Source: Spirochaetales bacterium
GTDB lineage: Bacteria; Spirochaetota; Leptospiria; Leptospirales; Leptonemataceae
Reading direction: 5' to 3'
DNA length: 64,000 nucleotides
Assembly: GCA_015075425.1 (NCBI GenBank)
Contig: JABTUL010000002.1
Coordinates: forward strand, 806,001 to 870,000
Part shown: positions 45,875-55,239 of the stretch, in pieces
Layout of the letters: each line of letters opens with the position of its first letter
Position numbering within the stretch: the stretch's first letter is position 1
Translations under genes and position numbers: made by a program
Notes under the pieces: generated by a model
What the model saw: the letters and a program-made list of their open reading frames with translations, nothing else
Told to the model about the DNA's origin: nothing
The model's database searches: none

Positions 45875-48148
45875 ATGCAGCGCAGTATCATCATCATTGG
45901 CGGTGGCCTTTTACAAACTCGTCTCATCGAAGCAGCAAAGACCTACGATCTTCATACGATTGTGTTCGATCGCAATTCCGGAGCTCCGGGCCTTGTCCAT
46001 GCGGATGAAGTGGTCCTTGTGGACACACTGGACGCTGAAGCAGCCCGGACCGCTGCTCTGAACCTGGCCGGGCGCTTCAACATCTGCGGTGTTCTTACGG
46101 CCGGTACGGATGCCAGTCAAACCGTAGCCGCCATTGCTGCCGAACTCAAGCTGCCGGGAGTTTCACGGGAAACAGCACGCGCCGCGAGCAATAAAATCAT
46201 CATGCGTGAAACTCTGCGCCGCGCCGGTCTGCCGGTTCCGGATTTTCGCCCGGTCTATTCCTTAAACGATGCCCGCTCAGCTTTGCGCGAAATGTCCCTG
46301 CCACTCGTACTCAAGCCCGCAGAAAACATGGGCGCGCGCGGTGTGATTCTCATCCGTGACCGCTCTGAGCTGGAGGCCGCATTCCGACATACGCGCAACC
46401 ACTTGCGATCGCCCGAGCTGATCATCGAAGAGTTCATGCCGGGCCCGGAACTTTCCGTCGACGCACTGGCCTGGCGTGGAGGCCTGAGAAAAAAGATCAC
46501 CGGCATTGCGGACCGGCACATCACTGGAGAGCCCTTCTTTATAGAAACCGGCCACACCATGCCTTCGACACTGGACGTTAAGATACTGGAGGAAGCGGAG
46601 CAGGTAATGTTTGCAGCGATGGATGTGCTCGGAATTCGAGAGGGAGCGGGGAAGGGCGATCTAAAATTTTCCGGGGGCCGGATAATGATAGGAGAGATTG
46701 CGGCTCGTCTTTCCGGCGGCTTCATGTCCTCACATACTTACCCGTATTCCAGCGGAGTGAACCTCTATCGCGCGGCCATCCAGATTGCACTGGGTGAAGA
46801 GCCGGATGCCCTGGAGCCCACACAAAGTTTATACGCGCTGGAAAGAGCCATCATCGCTCCGGCCGGAAAAGTCCAGCACATTGATGGACGCCCGCTGCAA
46901 AATCCCGAAGAATTCCCCGGTCTTAAAGATGTCATTTTAGTCCGATCCAGCGGCGATATCGTGCCGCAGCTCACAAGCAACGTTGATAAAATGGGAAACA
47001 TCATCGTCACGGCAGAAAATTTATCCGTGGCAGAAGAGCGGGCCCGTTCCGTCCTGGGCGCGATAACCGTGCAAGTCGATTCCAGTTACGCCTGGACACG
47101 CGAAACCCTTGAGGCCAGAGCGCGGGAACGCTTTTCTCCCGATGTCTGCCACGTGTGCAAGAGCTGCGATGGGCAGAACTGCGCGAGCGGGATTCCCGGC
47201 ATGGGTGGACCAGGACAGATGCAGGGCTTTCGCGACAATTCCAGTGCACTTTTACAGTACACCATCGTCCCCCGTTACCTTCAGTCTGCAGAAAAAGCAG
47301 ATGCCAGCTTTGAATTTCTGGGTCGTAAACTCAGCATGCCCATTATGGCTGCGCCGATGACCGGCGCCACAACCAATTTCCAGAATGCAATCAGCGAATT
47401 CGACCTTGGCCTGGCGCTCGCCCGCGCTTCGCGCGCTGAAGATACCATAGCCTGGATCGGCGACGGGTCTTCTCCGGAGAAATGGAAGACCATCGAATCA
47501 ATCCTGGAAGCGATGGAAGGTTTTGCCATCTTGATCCTCAAACCCCGCGCCGACCTCTCTGAGATCAAACGCCGCATCCGTATTGCGGAACGCCTGAAAG
47601 TCCCTGCCGTGGGCATGGACGTGGATGCCCGCCTGCTCCGCACCATGCAAAAGGAGAGTCTGCCTCTGGACCGGGACACCTTACTTGAGATTCGCCGGAG
47701 TACCGACCTTCCCTTTATTACTAAAGGAATTTTATCATCAGCGGACGCCGTCCATGCTCGCGCAGCCGGTTCCGATGTCCTGGTGGTGAGCAATCACGGG
47801 GGCCGCATTCTGGACTCTATGCCAGGGGCCGCCCGGGTCCTCCCCCGCATCGCCGACGAATTTGCCGGTGAACTGATGATACTGGCTGACGGAGGAGTTC
47901 GCTCCGGTGCCGATGCTTTCAAATACATTGCACTCGGGGCAAGGGCAGTTCTGACCGGCCGGCCGCTGGCCATAGCAGCTGTAGGGGGGCAGGAGAGCGG
48001 GGTACGGTTTGTTCTGCGTGCCTATCGCAGCGAACTCATTCATACCATGCAGGTCTGCGGTACGCCAGAGCTTTCCTCTATAAATAGAGATTACCTGGAA
48101 TATCTTCCACAGTCAGAACAAACTGCGGTAGGCCAGAAAGAGGGCTGA
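45875..48148 (+). CDS. ATP-grasp ligase / FMN-dependent alpha-hydroxyacid dehydrogenase fusion
   Basis: This is a 757-residue two-part protein. Residues 1-415 are an ATP-grasp enzyme: N-terminal nucleotide-like fold IIIIGGGLLQTRLIEAA, the lid region LVLKPAENMGARGV, EEFMPGPELSVDAL and the metal-site GDLKFSGGRIMIGEIAARLSGG-like segment. A linker holds four cysteines (CHVCKSCDGQNC, Cys425, 428, 431, 436). Residues 440-757 resemble FMN-binding alpha-hydroxyacid oxidases, with AAPMTG, a VGMDVDA strand, FITKGIL, the catalytic pair His641/Arg644 in VVSNHGGR and ILADGGVRSGADAFKYIALGA. Standalone FMN enzymes with such a Cys linker exist, but joining to ATP-grasp is unusual. The product may be a ligated, then oxidised, small molecule; the pathway is unknown. 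Confidence 0.85.
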   Translation: MQRSIIIIGGGLLQTRLIEAAKTYDLHTIVFDRNSGAPGLVHADEVVLVDTLDAEAARTAALNLAGRFNICGVLTAGTDASQTVAAIAAELKLPGVSRETARAASNKIIMRETLRRAGLPVPDFRPVYSLNDARSALREMSLPLVLKPAENMGARGVILIRDRSELEAAFRHTRNHLRSPELIIEEFMPGPELSVDALAWRGGLRKKITGIADRHITGEPFFIETGHTMPSTLDVKILEEAEQVMFAAMDVLGIREGAGKGDLKFSGGRIMIGEIAARLSGGFMSSHTYPYSSGVNLYRAAIQIALGEEPDALEPTQSLYALERAIIAPAGKVQHIDGRPLQNPEEFPGLKDVILVRSSGDIVPQLTSNVDKMGNIIVTAENLSVAEERARSVLGAITVQVDSSYAWTRETLEARARERFSPDVCHVCKSCDGQNCASGIPGMGGPGQMQGFRDNSSALLQYTIVPRYLQSAEKADASFEFLGRKLSMPIMAAPMTGATTNFQNAISEFDLGLALARASRAEDTIAWIGDGSSPEKWKTIESILEAMEGFAILILKPRADLSEIKRRIRIAERLKVPAVGMDVDARLLRTMQKESLPLDRDTLLEIRRSTDLPFITKGILSSADAVHARAAGSDVLVVSNHGGRILDSMPGAARVLPRIADEFAGELMILADGGVRSGADAFKYIALGARAVLTGRPLAIAAVGGQESGVRFVLRAYRSELIHTMQVCGTPELSSINRDYLEYLPQSEQTAVGQKEG
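46159..46174. promoter_or_regulatory. Degenerate parS-like site
   Basis: AGTTTCACGGGAAACA differs from the parS consensus at two positions (first base, and one base of the central CACGTG). It lies 1.8 kb from the better site in mnmG, inside the ATP-grasp/FMN gene. It could be a weak ParB site or chance within coding sequence. Confidence 0.3.
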
Positions 48149-49330
48149 ATAAGCCGCGTACAGGCGGATGCGTTCGCGGTCCAGGGGAATGGAGTACAGC
48201 AATGTCTCACTGCGTTCCGGTCCCACGTAGGCTAAATGCACGGTACCCACAGGCTTCTCTGCTGTGCCGCCATCAGGCCCGGCAATGCCTGTAATGCTCA
48301 GGGCATGATCCACGTGCAAAGCTGCACGGGCGCCTCGGGCCATGGCAAGAGCACACTCGGCACTGACAGCTCCCTGTTCTGAAAGGATTGCGGGATCCAC
48401 CTGGAGTACCCGCTCTTTAACACTATTTGCGTAAGCGACGATCCCCCCCTTGAAGTACGCCGAGGCCCCGGGCGCATCAGTCAAAATGCGACCGACCAGG
48501 CCGCCTGTGCAGGACTCGGCAAGACCGAGAGTCTCGCTTCGCTTGAGTAGCTCCGCAGCTAAAAGCTCTTCCACGGGAGCGACGAGCACCTGTTCCCGGA
48601 ACGCATTCCCCAGCCACTCCTTCAGCGTGACCAGCTCTGGCAAAGAAGCCTGATAAACGCTGAACTTGATCGACCCGTATCCGGCCGTCACCCCCCAGTC
48701 CAGGCTCAGACCCAACCCGGAAAATTCCCGCTGAAAGCGCGACTCTCCGACTCCATAAATGTAGTAATGCTGACTGGCAGAGCGATCCGTGGGATAATGC
48801 TTCTGAAGATCCGGAAGAACACCGCCCTGAAACATGGCCCGCATTTCCTGCGGTACTCCGGGGAGAGCGTAAATGGATTTGCTGTGCACTCTTACGCAGA
48901 GTCCGGGAGCAAGTCCCGCTTCATTTTTGATCACTTGAGCGAGGCGCAAAGTTCGCACCTGGCGGCGTGCCTCCTCTATGCGCAGCTGACTTTTCATTCG
49001 CCGGGCCGATGCCTGGAGTTTTTGAAATGCAGCCGGATCTTCAACAATCTCATCATTCGTCAAGAGGGCCAGAACATCAATGGTCAGATCGTCAGCAGTG
49101 GGCCCGAGTCCACCACTCATGATCAGAGCAGGAGCTGGACCTTTTAAGAATTGTTCAAGGGTTTCCAGTAAAAGCTCCGTATTATCCGGGAGAATATGCT
49201 GCGCTGCGATTTCGTAGCCGGCCGCGACCAGTTCACGGGCCATGTAAGGGCCATTGCCATCGATGGAACGTCCGGAGCTCAGTTCCGTACCGGTGGAAAG
49301 CAAGACGATCCGTGTTTTCAAGACCGACAT
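48113..49330 (-). CDS. cinA: CinA-like protein (MoCF domain plus nicotinamide mononucleotide deamidase domain)
   Basis: This 405-residue protein has an N-terminal molybdopterin-binding-like domain (STGTELSSGRSIDGNG, MSGGLGPTADDLT) linked to ADP-ribose pyrophosphatase activity in relatives. The C-terminal PncC-type deamidase domain (about 245-405) has GLAESCTGGLVGRILTD, GGIVAYANSVKERVL and SITGIAGPDGGTAEKPVGTV. It should recycle nicotinamide mononucleotide in NAD metabolism. The gene converges with the fusion gene with a 36-bp overlap and its ATG lies within the end of the TPR gene upstream. Confidence 0.92.
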   Translation of the reverse strand: MSVLKTRIVLLSTGTELSSGRSIDGNGPYMARELVAAGYEIAAQHILPDNTELLLETLEQFLKGPAPALIMSGGLGPTADDLTIDVLALLTNDEIVEDPAAFQKLQASARRMKSQLRIEEARRQVRTLRLAQVIKNEAGLAPGLCVRVHSKSIYALPGVPQEMRAMFQGGVLPDLQKHYPTDRSASQHYYIYGVGESRFQREFSGLGLSLDWGVTAGYGSIKFSVYQASLPELVTLKEWLGNAFREQVLVAPVEELLAAELLKRSETLGLAESCTGGLVGRILTDAPGASAYFKGGIVAYANSVKERVLQVDPAILSEQGAVSAECALAMARGARAALHVDHALSITGIAGPDGGTAEKPVGTVHLAYVGPERSETLLYSIPLDRERIRLYAAYSALFLAYRSLF

Positions 49331-50745
49331 CCATCCCGTGCAAGGTTGTAGATGGCAACGCGCTCGTAAGCTATGGCCGGATTGATGGCAAAGGTTTTAC
49401 TGACTCCCGCATCCAGCCAGCTCATCGCTCCGCAAAAGTCGCCGCTCAGAATTTTATAGTATCCTACATTGAAAAGCGTATCAGCATAGCCGCGAGAGCT
49501 GCTATCTCCCAGCTTTTTTCTGAGCTCCATGGACTGCGCGTAACGATCCTGCGCCTGGCGAAATTGTTTAAGATTCATATACACGACACCCAGATTGGTC
49601 AGGGTATCTGCATAAGCCACGGTATTCTGTAATTCCATAGCATCCTTGATCGTCAGTTCATTTAAATAGAAAGCCAGCGCATTGTTGAACTTACCCTGGG
49701 CAAAAAGAGTAGTAGCAATGTTGTTCAGGACCCGCGCATAGTTGTAGGTAACGGAAAGCTTCAGCTCATCTTTGATCACTTTCGCCCGGTAGAATTCCGG
49801 CAGGGCAGCCTCGAGCTGTCCCTGGGTGAGCAGGATTTCGCCCGTGCTGTTGGCCACCTCGGCTGCCTGATCGCTGGTAACAAGTCCTAACTTTTGTAAA
49901 AGATCGCGTGCCTTGTGTAGACCGGCCAGTGCGCGGTCGTAATCCTGAATGGATTGATAGACCGCCGATTGCCGGGCGTACATTTGCGCTTCAAAGCGAT
50001 CTTTCCTCGGGTCGCTGGCCAATCGCGTGAGCACCTCTCCATACTGCTGCAGGGCTTCCCGCATCTGATTGCGGCTCAAAAAGCTACGGGCAAGCCAGAT
50101 GCGGGCCAGATGAAACTCCTTCTCCATGGAAACAGCTTCGGCCCAGCGGTTGTGTGCATCCGGCGACCGATCGCTTTGCCAATCGTCCAGACCTTCTCCC
50201 AATAATCGCAATGCTTTCTGACGCTTGTAGGGTCGCCGGGCAAAAAGCTCTGCATTTTTTTCGAGCAGGGGCAGGCGCTCCTGGGTTGCCAGGCGCAGCA
50301 GGATTTTTTCGGCAATTTGCAGCATCAGCTCTTCAGGCCCATGAACATGCCCCTGAAGCACATACGAATCCAGAGCTACCGGGCGAAACCCGCGCATGAG
50401 CTGGACCTGCAGTTTCAGAGCCCCGCTGGAATCTTGATGCAGATGGCCGTTTAAGATATAATCCAGATTGAGGATGATGGCTATGGCCCGCGACCGCTCC
50501 AGTTCACTTTTACCGGCCAGCTCTGTTCGCAATTGCAAAACTTTAGCATAGTCTTCATACGTGGGCACTTCCAGTTCTGCGATCCGACTCAGGTTGTGAT
50601 TGATTGTAACATGGAGTGCAGAAATGAGCCAGCGGCTCTGGTCCGGCCCGGTGTAGTCAAAACGGTTCGCCAGGAGGCGTACCGGACGAGCATCCAGAGA
50701 AACAGTCAGGCAAAAAGCCATTAGACCTATGCAGCGCGTGTTCAC
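49318..50745 (-). CDS. Secreted TPR-repeat protein
   Basis: This 475-residue protein starts at a GTG overlapping the holA stop (GTGA). It has a signal peptide (about 1-19), a mixed alpha/beta N-terminal domain (about 30-165) and at least five tetratricopeptide units (about 200-460). One unit, for example, contains YADTLTNLGVVYMNLKQF. The N-terminal domain resembles the TolB-N-like or GNA1162-like module seen in periplasmic TPR proteins. TPR arrays bind other proteins; the partner is unknown. Confidence 0.78.
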   Translation of the reverse strand: MNTRCIGLMAFCLTVSLDARPVRLLANRFDYTGPDQSRWLISALHVTINHNLSRIAELEVPTYEDYAKVLQLRTELAGKSELERSRAIAIILNLDYILNGHLHQDSSGALKLQVQLMRGFRPVALDSYVLQGHVHGPEELMLQIAEKILLRLATQERLPLLEKNAELFARRPYKRQKALRLLGEGLDDWQSDRSPDAHNRWAEAVSMEKEFHLARIWLARSFLSRNQMREALQQYGEVLTRLASDPRKDRFEAQMYARQSAVYQSIQDYDRALAGLHKARDLLQKLGLVTSDQAAEVANSTGEILLTQGQLEAALPEFYRAKVIKDELKLSVTYNYARVLNNIATTLFAQGKFNNALAFYLNELTIKDAMELQNTVAYADTLTNLGVVYMNLKQFRQAQDRYAQSMELRKKLGDSSSRGYADTLFNVGYYKILSGDFCGAMSWLDAGVSKTFAINPAIAYERVAIYNLARDGCRS

Positions 50746-51791
50746 ACAAACTCCAGAAGAATCTTGCGATCAAAAAGAAGGCTCTGGTGTCGTTGCGCGG
50801 CCTGAGTCCGAAAAGAAACTTGCAGATCAATCAACGATTGGTAGAGTCGCTCAAGCCTTGCCGGATCCAGCCGGACCCCGGCTGTGACCAGTTCGCCCAG
50901 AAGTCGCTTCTTAAAATAGGGACTTCCCTTGAGGCCTACAAGTGTGGCCAGTTCTTCACTGCTCATTTTCTGGGACTGCCCGATCTTCAAACGCCGGATC
51001 TGATTCAAACGGTTGAGGACGAGTTTCAAGATAGCAAAAAAATCGTCCGTTGCCGGATTGTAATTGAGGAGTTCCACTGATACCTTGTGCAAATCGTGCT
51101 CGAACACGGACTCTACCAGACGGAATACGTTCAAAGTGGAACCCGGATAGAGAATATCTTGCAAATCGGCCAATTCGATGCGCTCTTTTTCTGGAAAGCG
51201 TTCCTTGAATTTCAGAATCGTCCGGTGGACTGCTCCGGTCTGTAACGGCAGCCTCTCGCGGAGCTCTTGCAAAGCATCGTCCTGAATGGAAAGCTGATGG
51301 GCTTTCACGGTGTTCAATATTTCATGAAGGATTTGATTGGAGTACAGCGGCTTCACTTTGTAGGTCAGAAGCCTTTCACCAAAGATTTTTCCAAACTCAG
51401 CGGGCAGATCCCCGTTGAAAAGGAATACGACATAAGTGTGGTCCGGCATTCGCTTCCAGCTGCTTTCCCAGAAACTCTGATTGCTCTTGTTGTAAACATT
51501 CTTGAATAACTCAGCCTTTTTATGCACGAAAAGCCGCGTGGCGGCGAATAGCGGCGGATGGAACACGTTCGTATGGAAAACTTCCTCTTCTCCAGGTTCC
51601 CCTGTATAGTAGGCAACCTCCACGTTCCCCGCAGCAGTGATTCGTTCAAGGAGCTGACTTAAAATGACAATCGCTTCATCCGGATCACTGCCATGAATGC
51701 AAATAACAGGAGGTCGAGCCGGGTCTTTTCCCAGGGCCTCCATGAGTTCCTGTACACTGCCCGCTTCCTTTTCTGCCATTTTAGTTGTCAT
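50742..51791 (-). CDS. holA: DNA polymerase III delta subunit (HolA)
   Basis: This 349-residue clamp-loader subunit opens the beta clamp. Family signs are RLFVHKKAELF near the Walker-like region and the helix pair of domain II with LPLQTGAVHRTILKFKERF. A C-terminal collar domain follows with VFRLVESVFEHDLHKVSVEL, LVLNRLNQIRRLKIG and SPYFKKRLL. The ATG at 51791 is preferred because the longer frame overlaps the divergent ilvB start; 51 bp separate the two genes. Confidence 0.82.
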   Translation of the reverse strand: MTTKMAEKEAGSVQELMEALGKDPARPPVICIHGSDPDEAIVILSQLLERITAAGNVEVAYYTGEPGEEEVFHTNVFHPPLFAATRLFVHKKAELFKNVYNKSNQSFWESSWKRMPDHTYVVFLFNGDLPAEFGKIFGERLLTYKVKPLYSNQILHEILNTVKAHQLSIQDDALQELRERLPLQTGAVHRTILKFKERFPEKERIELADLQDILYPGSTLNVFRLVESVFEHDLHKVSVELLNYNPATDDFFAILKLVLNRLNQIRRLKIGQSQKMSSEELATLVGLKGSPYFKKRLLGELVTAGVRLDPARLERLYQSLIDLQVSFRTQAAQRHQSLLFDRKILLEFV

Positions 51792-51842
51792 CCGCTGCTC
51801 TTGTATTAAGCTGTAAATGCAGTCCACAGACGGAAGAGAAAA

Positions 51843-53546
51843 ATGCAAAAAACCGGCGCACAGTTACTCGTTGAATTGCTCAAATCCCATGGGGTCGATC
51901 TCTGTTTTGGCTACCCCGGAGGGGCCATTCTGCCCTTTTACGATGAACTTTATAAAAGCGACATACGCCACATTCTGGTGCGGCACGAACAGGGCGCCGT
52001 GCACATGGCCGAGGGCTATGCGCGGATCACCGGAAAGCCAGCTGTCGTGATCGTGACAAGCGGCCCCGGTGCCACCAATACCATTACCGGACTCTGCGAT
52101 GCCAAGATGGATTCCATTCCCATGCTCGTCATTACAGGTCAGGTGGCCACACCGGCCATCGGCACGGACGCTTTCCAGGAAGCGGATATCTTTGGCATAT
52201 CCATTCCGGTGACCAAATACAATGCTCTGGTCAAACATGCCGATGAGCTGGCCGGCATCTTTGAAGAGGCCTGGGCCATGGCTACGACCGGAAGGCCCGG
52301 TCCGGTACTTATTGATTTTCCCAAAGATGTTCAGACCCAGAAAACTTCCGTTCTTCGCGGACAGCCAGGCATATCCAGCCGGTTTTTGCAGAAACCCACC
52401 GTACGCGGCAACATCGAAGAATTTGCTGCAGCTTTCAACAAAGCGGAACGACCACTCCTCTACATTGGCGGCGGAGCTGTCATCGCGGGCGCTGCCGAAG
52501 AAATTCGTCGCCTTGCAGAGAAAGCCGGTGCACCGGTTGTAAGTACTCTCATGGGTCTCGGGGCCTTTCCCGGAACGCATTACCTTTCCCTGGGCATGCT
52601 GGGCATGCACGGTACAGCTGCCGCCAATAAGGCTATACTGGAATGCGACTTTCTTCTGGCTCTGGGAGCGCGCTTTGACGACCGGGTGGCCGGACAGGCC
52701 CAGGTCTTCGCCCGCAACGCCGTGCGCGCTCAAATTGATGTAGATTCATCGGAATTCAACAAAAGGGTCACCGTCGATCATCAAATTCATGGGGATTTGA
52801 AAGAAGTCTTAGCAATTCTTTTACCTTACATTGAAAATAAAGACCGGCAGAGCTGGGTTCAGTTCACCGATCAGCTCAAAGAAAACCATCCCCTGCAGTA
52901 CAGTACGGATCCCCAGGTCATCAAGCCGCAAACAGTTTTGCAGCGCATGTATGAATTGACCGGTGGGGAAGCGATTGTATCAACAGATGTAGGTCAGCAT
53001 CAAATGTGGGCTGCGCAGTACTATTTAATGAATCGGCCCAATCGCTGGCTCACCAGTGGAGGCCTGGGAACCATGGGTTATGGCCTGCCGGCGGCAATCG
53101 GCGCAAAATTTGCCCGACCGTCCGATACGGTTATCTGTGTCACCGGTGACGGCTCTTACCAGATGTGCATTCAGGAACTGGCCACCATTCGCCAGTACCA
53201 CCTGGGGGTTAAAATACTGCTCCTGAATAACAATTTCCTGGGAATGGTACGTCAGTGGCAGGAACTCTTTTACGAGGAGCGCTTTTCGGAATCGGAATGG
53301 CAGTACAATCCTGATTTTGTGAAACTGGCTGAAGCCTACAGCATTCCCGGTATGCGCATCACAGAGCCCGGTGAAATTGACGCCGGTCTGGAGTTCCTCT
53401 TCAGGGATCAGGAACCAGGACTTCTGGAAGTGGTGATCCCCGCCGAGGAAAAGGTTTTCCCGATGATTGCCGCCGGTAAGGATCAAAAGGACATTGTGGA
53501 ATACCGCGATTATTTGAAAGCCATCGCCGCCTCTACGATGCGTTAA
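51843..53546 (+). CDS. ilvB: Acetolactate synthase large subunit
   Basis: This 567-residue thiamine-diphosphate and FAD enzyme makes acetolactate or acetohydroxybutyrate for valine, leucine and isoleucine. It has the catalytic glutamate region [29 protein letters not shown], a substrate loop [12 protein letters not shown], and the ThDP motif [15 protein letters not shown] with the [12 protein letters not shown] tail. A GGAAGAG ribosome site precedes the ATG. The small subunit gene ilvN is not directly downstream, where only a pseudogene remnant is seen. Confidence 0.95.
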   Translation: MQKTGAQLLVELLKSHGVDLCFGYPGGAILPFYDELYKSDIRHILVRHEQGAVHMAEGYARITGKPAVVIVTSGPGATNTITGLCDAKMDSIPMLVITGQVATPAIGTDAFQEADIFGISIPVTKYNALVKHADELAGIFEEAWAMATTGRPGPVLIDFPKDVQTQKTSVLRGQPGISSRFLQKPTVRGNIEEFAAAFNKAERPLLYIGGGAVIAGAAEEIRRLAEKAGAPVVSTLMGLGAFPGTHYLSLGMLGMHGTAAANKAILECDFLLALGARFDDRVAGQAQVFARNAVRAQIDVDSSEFNKRVTVDHQIHGDLKEVLAILLPYIENKDRQSWVQFTDQLKENHPLQYSTDPQVIKPQTVLQRMYELTGGEAIVSTDVGQHQMWAAQYYLMNRPNRWLTSGGLGTMGYGLPAAIGAKFARPSDTVICVTGDGSYQMCIQELATIRQYHLGVKILLLNNNFLGMVRQWQELFYEERFSESEWQYNPDFVKLAEAYSIPGMRITEPGEIDAGLEFLFRDQEPGLLEVVIPAEEKVFPMIAAGKDQKDIVEYRDYLKAIAASTMR

Positions 53547-53578
53547 ACGACTTTGTGAAAATCGAGCGCCCGGTCCGG

Positions 53579-53650
53579 ATGATTATCCGCAAGGAAACAG
53601 AAAGCGATTTCCGGAAGGTGGAGGAGGTGGTAAAGCTCTCAAGAGGTCTA
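53579..53650 (+). pseudogene. N-terminal remnant of a GNAT acetyltransferase
   Basis: Codons from the ATG at 53579 read MIIRKETESDFRKVEEVVK, the standard first strand and helix of GNAT N-acetyltransferases. The similarity then stops abruptly and the rest of the frame is filler running into the convergent gene. It is a decayed or truncated gene. Confidence 0.55.
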
Positions 53651-53672
53651 TTCCATTCTGGCTCGCTCTTTT

Positions 53673-54368
53673 TTAGAACCCGAGGACCTCAAAATGGCGT
53701 AGATCAAACCAATCGGGCAGATCCAGATCGGTATTGATAATGATTCCACCCACAAGGGCCACCTTGCGGCCGCGAAAATCGTCGCGGGTCCTTTCCAGAA
53801 GTTCCCGGATGCGTCTGTCGATCGCACTGAACATAACTTCCGTTGCTTGCACAAGCGGAATCGAACCTTTCAAAATGCGATCTCTCTCTTCATGGACTTC
53901 CGTTTCAATCTTCCATTGCTGGTAGTCATAGTCTGCATCCGCTTCCGGCTCTGTACCCAGTTCAAGACTCTTGAGTGATGCCTGCAGTGCTCCGCAGCAA
54001 CTGCTTTCCAGCATCTGCCCCCGACGCTGCATCACACCCACTTCTCCATTGCGGGAGATGCCAATGTGCGAACCATAAAGAATTAAGATAAATCCGTGGT
54101 CCGGTACGTGACTGGCAAAAGCCTTGAAACCGGTTTGACCTACAAAAGGATAACCGGCCAGGCCACCCAGAGCAAACGGGTTCTGATGCCCCAGATACTC
54201 GCGAAAGTTGGTAGTAGACCGAACGATTTCATCACTGCAGACCGACGTAGCCATAATCGTGTGGTCCAGATCAAAACCGTGGACTGTGGAAAGTTCCTGA
54301 ATGCACTTCCGGGTGACTTGCTTTCCTTCTTGGGCTGAAGGATAGTTATTGCGGATAAAATTTTCCAT
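53673..54368 (-). CDS. Theta-class carbonic anhydrase-like protein (LCIB family)
   Basis: This 231-residue protein matches the LCIB/LCIC (limiting-CO2-inducible) family: STVHGFDLDHTIMATSVCSD, then FALGGLAGYPFVGQTGFKAF, SHVPDHGFILILYGSHIG and SSCCGAL. In this family a zinc ion is held by Cys-His-Cys; the likely ligands are Cys44, His87 and Cys124 or Cys125, with Asp46 and Arg50 forming the conserved dyad. Active members interconvert CO2 and bicarbonate. All candidate residues are present, so it may be active. No carbon-fixation genes are near. Confidence 0.82.
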   Translation of the reverse strand: MENFIRNNYPSAQEGKQVTRKCIQELSTVHGFDLDHTIMATSVCSDEIVRSTTNFREYLGHQNPFALGGLAGYPFVGQTGFKAFASHVPDHGFILILYGSHIGISRNGEVGVMQRRGQMLESSCCGALQASLKSLELGTEPEADADYDYQQWKIETEVHEERDRILKGSIPLVQATEVMFSAIDRRIRELLERTRDDFRGRKVALVGGIIINTDLDLPDWFDLRHFEVLGF

Positions 54369-54450
54369 CGGGCCAGCGGTCGCGGTTCGCGCGGGCTGTC
54401 GATCTTTATCTTTTAAGGAACTACGCGGGGGAAGGGAAATCTGCTTGCCC

Positions 54451-54480
54451 TGAGTAGCTACCAGTAGCTATCGTAGATTA
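54451..54480 (+). promoter_or_regulatory. Probable operator of the VapBC module
   Basis: Two palindromic GTAGCTA blocks (54454-54460 and 54464-54470), exactly 10 bp apart, are followed by a half copy GTAG just before the antitoxin ATG at 54481. One-turn spacing suits two dimers of an antitoxin-type repressor, as in Phd/VapB autoregulation. Confidence 0.5.
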
Positions 54481-54771
54481 ATGAGATCCGTCGGCATAAA
54501 GACCCTTAAGAATAAACTATCCGAGTACATTAAAATCGCTGCCGAAGGGGAGACTGTACTCGTTTGCGATCATGACCGAGTCGTGGCCGAGATCCATGCC
54601 CCGGCTGCGAGCCGTGCCCCAGCAGTCTCCGATGCTGTCCTGCTTGACCTGCTCAGGTCCGGGATTCTCAGCCCGGCCATCGGTGCCACGACACCACTGC
54701 CGGAAAGGCAGCCTACTACTACCCTCCCGGACTTGCTCAAAGACCTCGAGATTTTTCGGAAAGATCAATGA
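54481..54771 (+). CDS. Antitoxin, Phd/YefM-VapB type
   Basis: This 96-residue protein has the prevent-host-death start RSVGIKTLKNKLSEYIKIAAEGETVLV and a CDHDRVVAEI strand, then a disordered acidic/proline C-terminal tail that would wrap the toxin. It should neutralise the PIN toxin next door and repress the operon. Its stop overlaps the toxin ATG (ATGA). Confidence 0.88.
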   Translation: MRSVGIKTLKNKLSEYIKIAAEGETVLVCDHDRVVAEIHAPAASRAPAVSDAVLLDLLRSGILSPAIGATTPLPERQPTTTLPDLLKDLEIFRKDQ

Positions 54772-55163
54772 TCTACGTGGACACCAGTGTGATTTTGGCC
54801 GAGATCCTTGCCGAGGATCTAAAACCTCTGTCTGGCTTCTGGGATCGTCCCGGCATCATTTCGAGCCGCCTTGCGCAGTACGAAAGCTGGGTGGTGATTC
54901 AGCAACGGGGCAGGGACTACCACGTGCGAGCTTTGGAACAACTCCTCATGCGCTTTCAATTCATTGAACTCAATCCCCGCGTACTGGCCCGGGCCCTGGA
55001 GCCTTTTCCGATCTTCGTGCGAACCCTTGATGCCATGCACCTGAGCTCCGCGCTCTTCTTACAACAACAAAATGTGCCAGTCACTCTGGCCGCTTTTGAT
55101 CAACGACTGGTCAAAGCTGCGGCAGAGCTCGGGATCCCGGTACTTGCCGACCTTGGTGGATAA
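54768..55163 (+). CDS. vapC: PIN-domain toxin, VapC family
   Basis: This 131-residue PIN nuclease has the N-terminal YVDTSVILAEIL (first catalytic Asp), YESWVVIQQRG (Glu), the third acidic patch FVRTLDAMHLSSALFLQQ (Asp) and the late AAFDQRLVKAAAELG (Asp). All expected acidic residues are present. VapC toxins cut specific RNAs, often tRNAs. The pair lies between a carbonic-anhydrase gene and a small secreted protein and may be a mobile addition. Confidence 0.9.
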   Translation: MIYVDTSVILAEILAEDLKPLSGFWDRPGIISSRLAQYESWVVIQQRGRDYHVRALEQLLMRFQFIELNPRVLARALEPFPIFVRTLDAMHLSSALFLQQQNVPVTLAAFDQRLVKAAAELGIPVLADLGG

Positions 55164-55239
55164 AATTTACTGCCTTCCAAACTTTTACAGATAGTTGATT
55201 CATCGCGGAGTTCGACGGAAATTCAGTTTTTTCTGGGCC

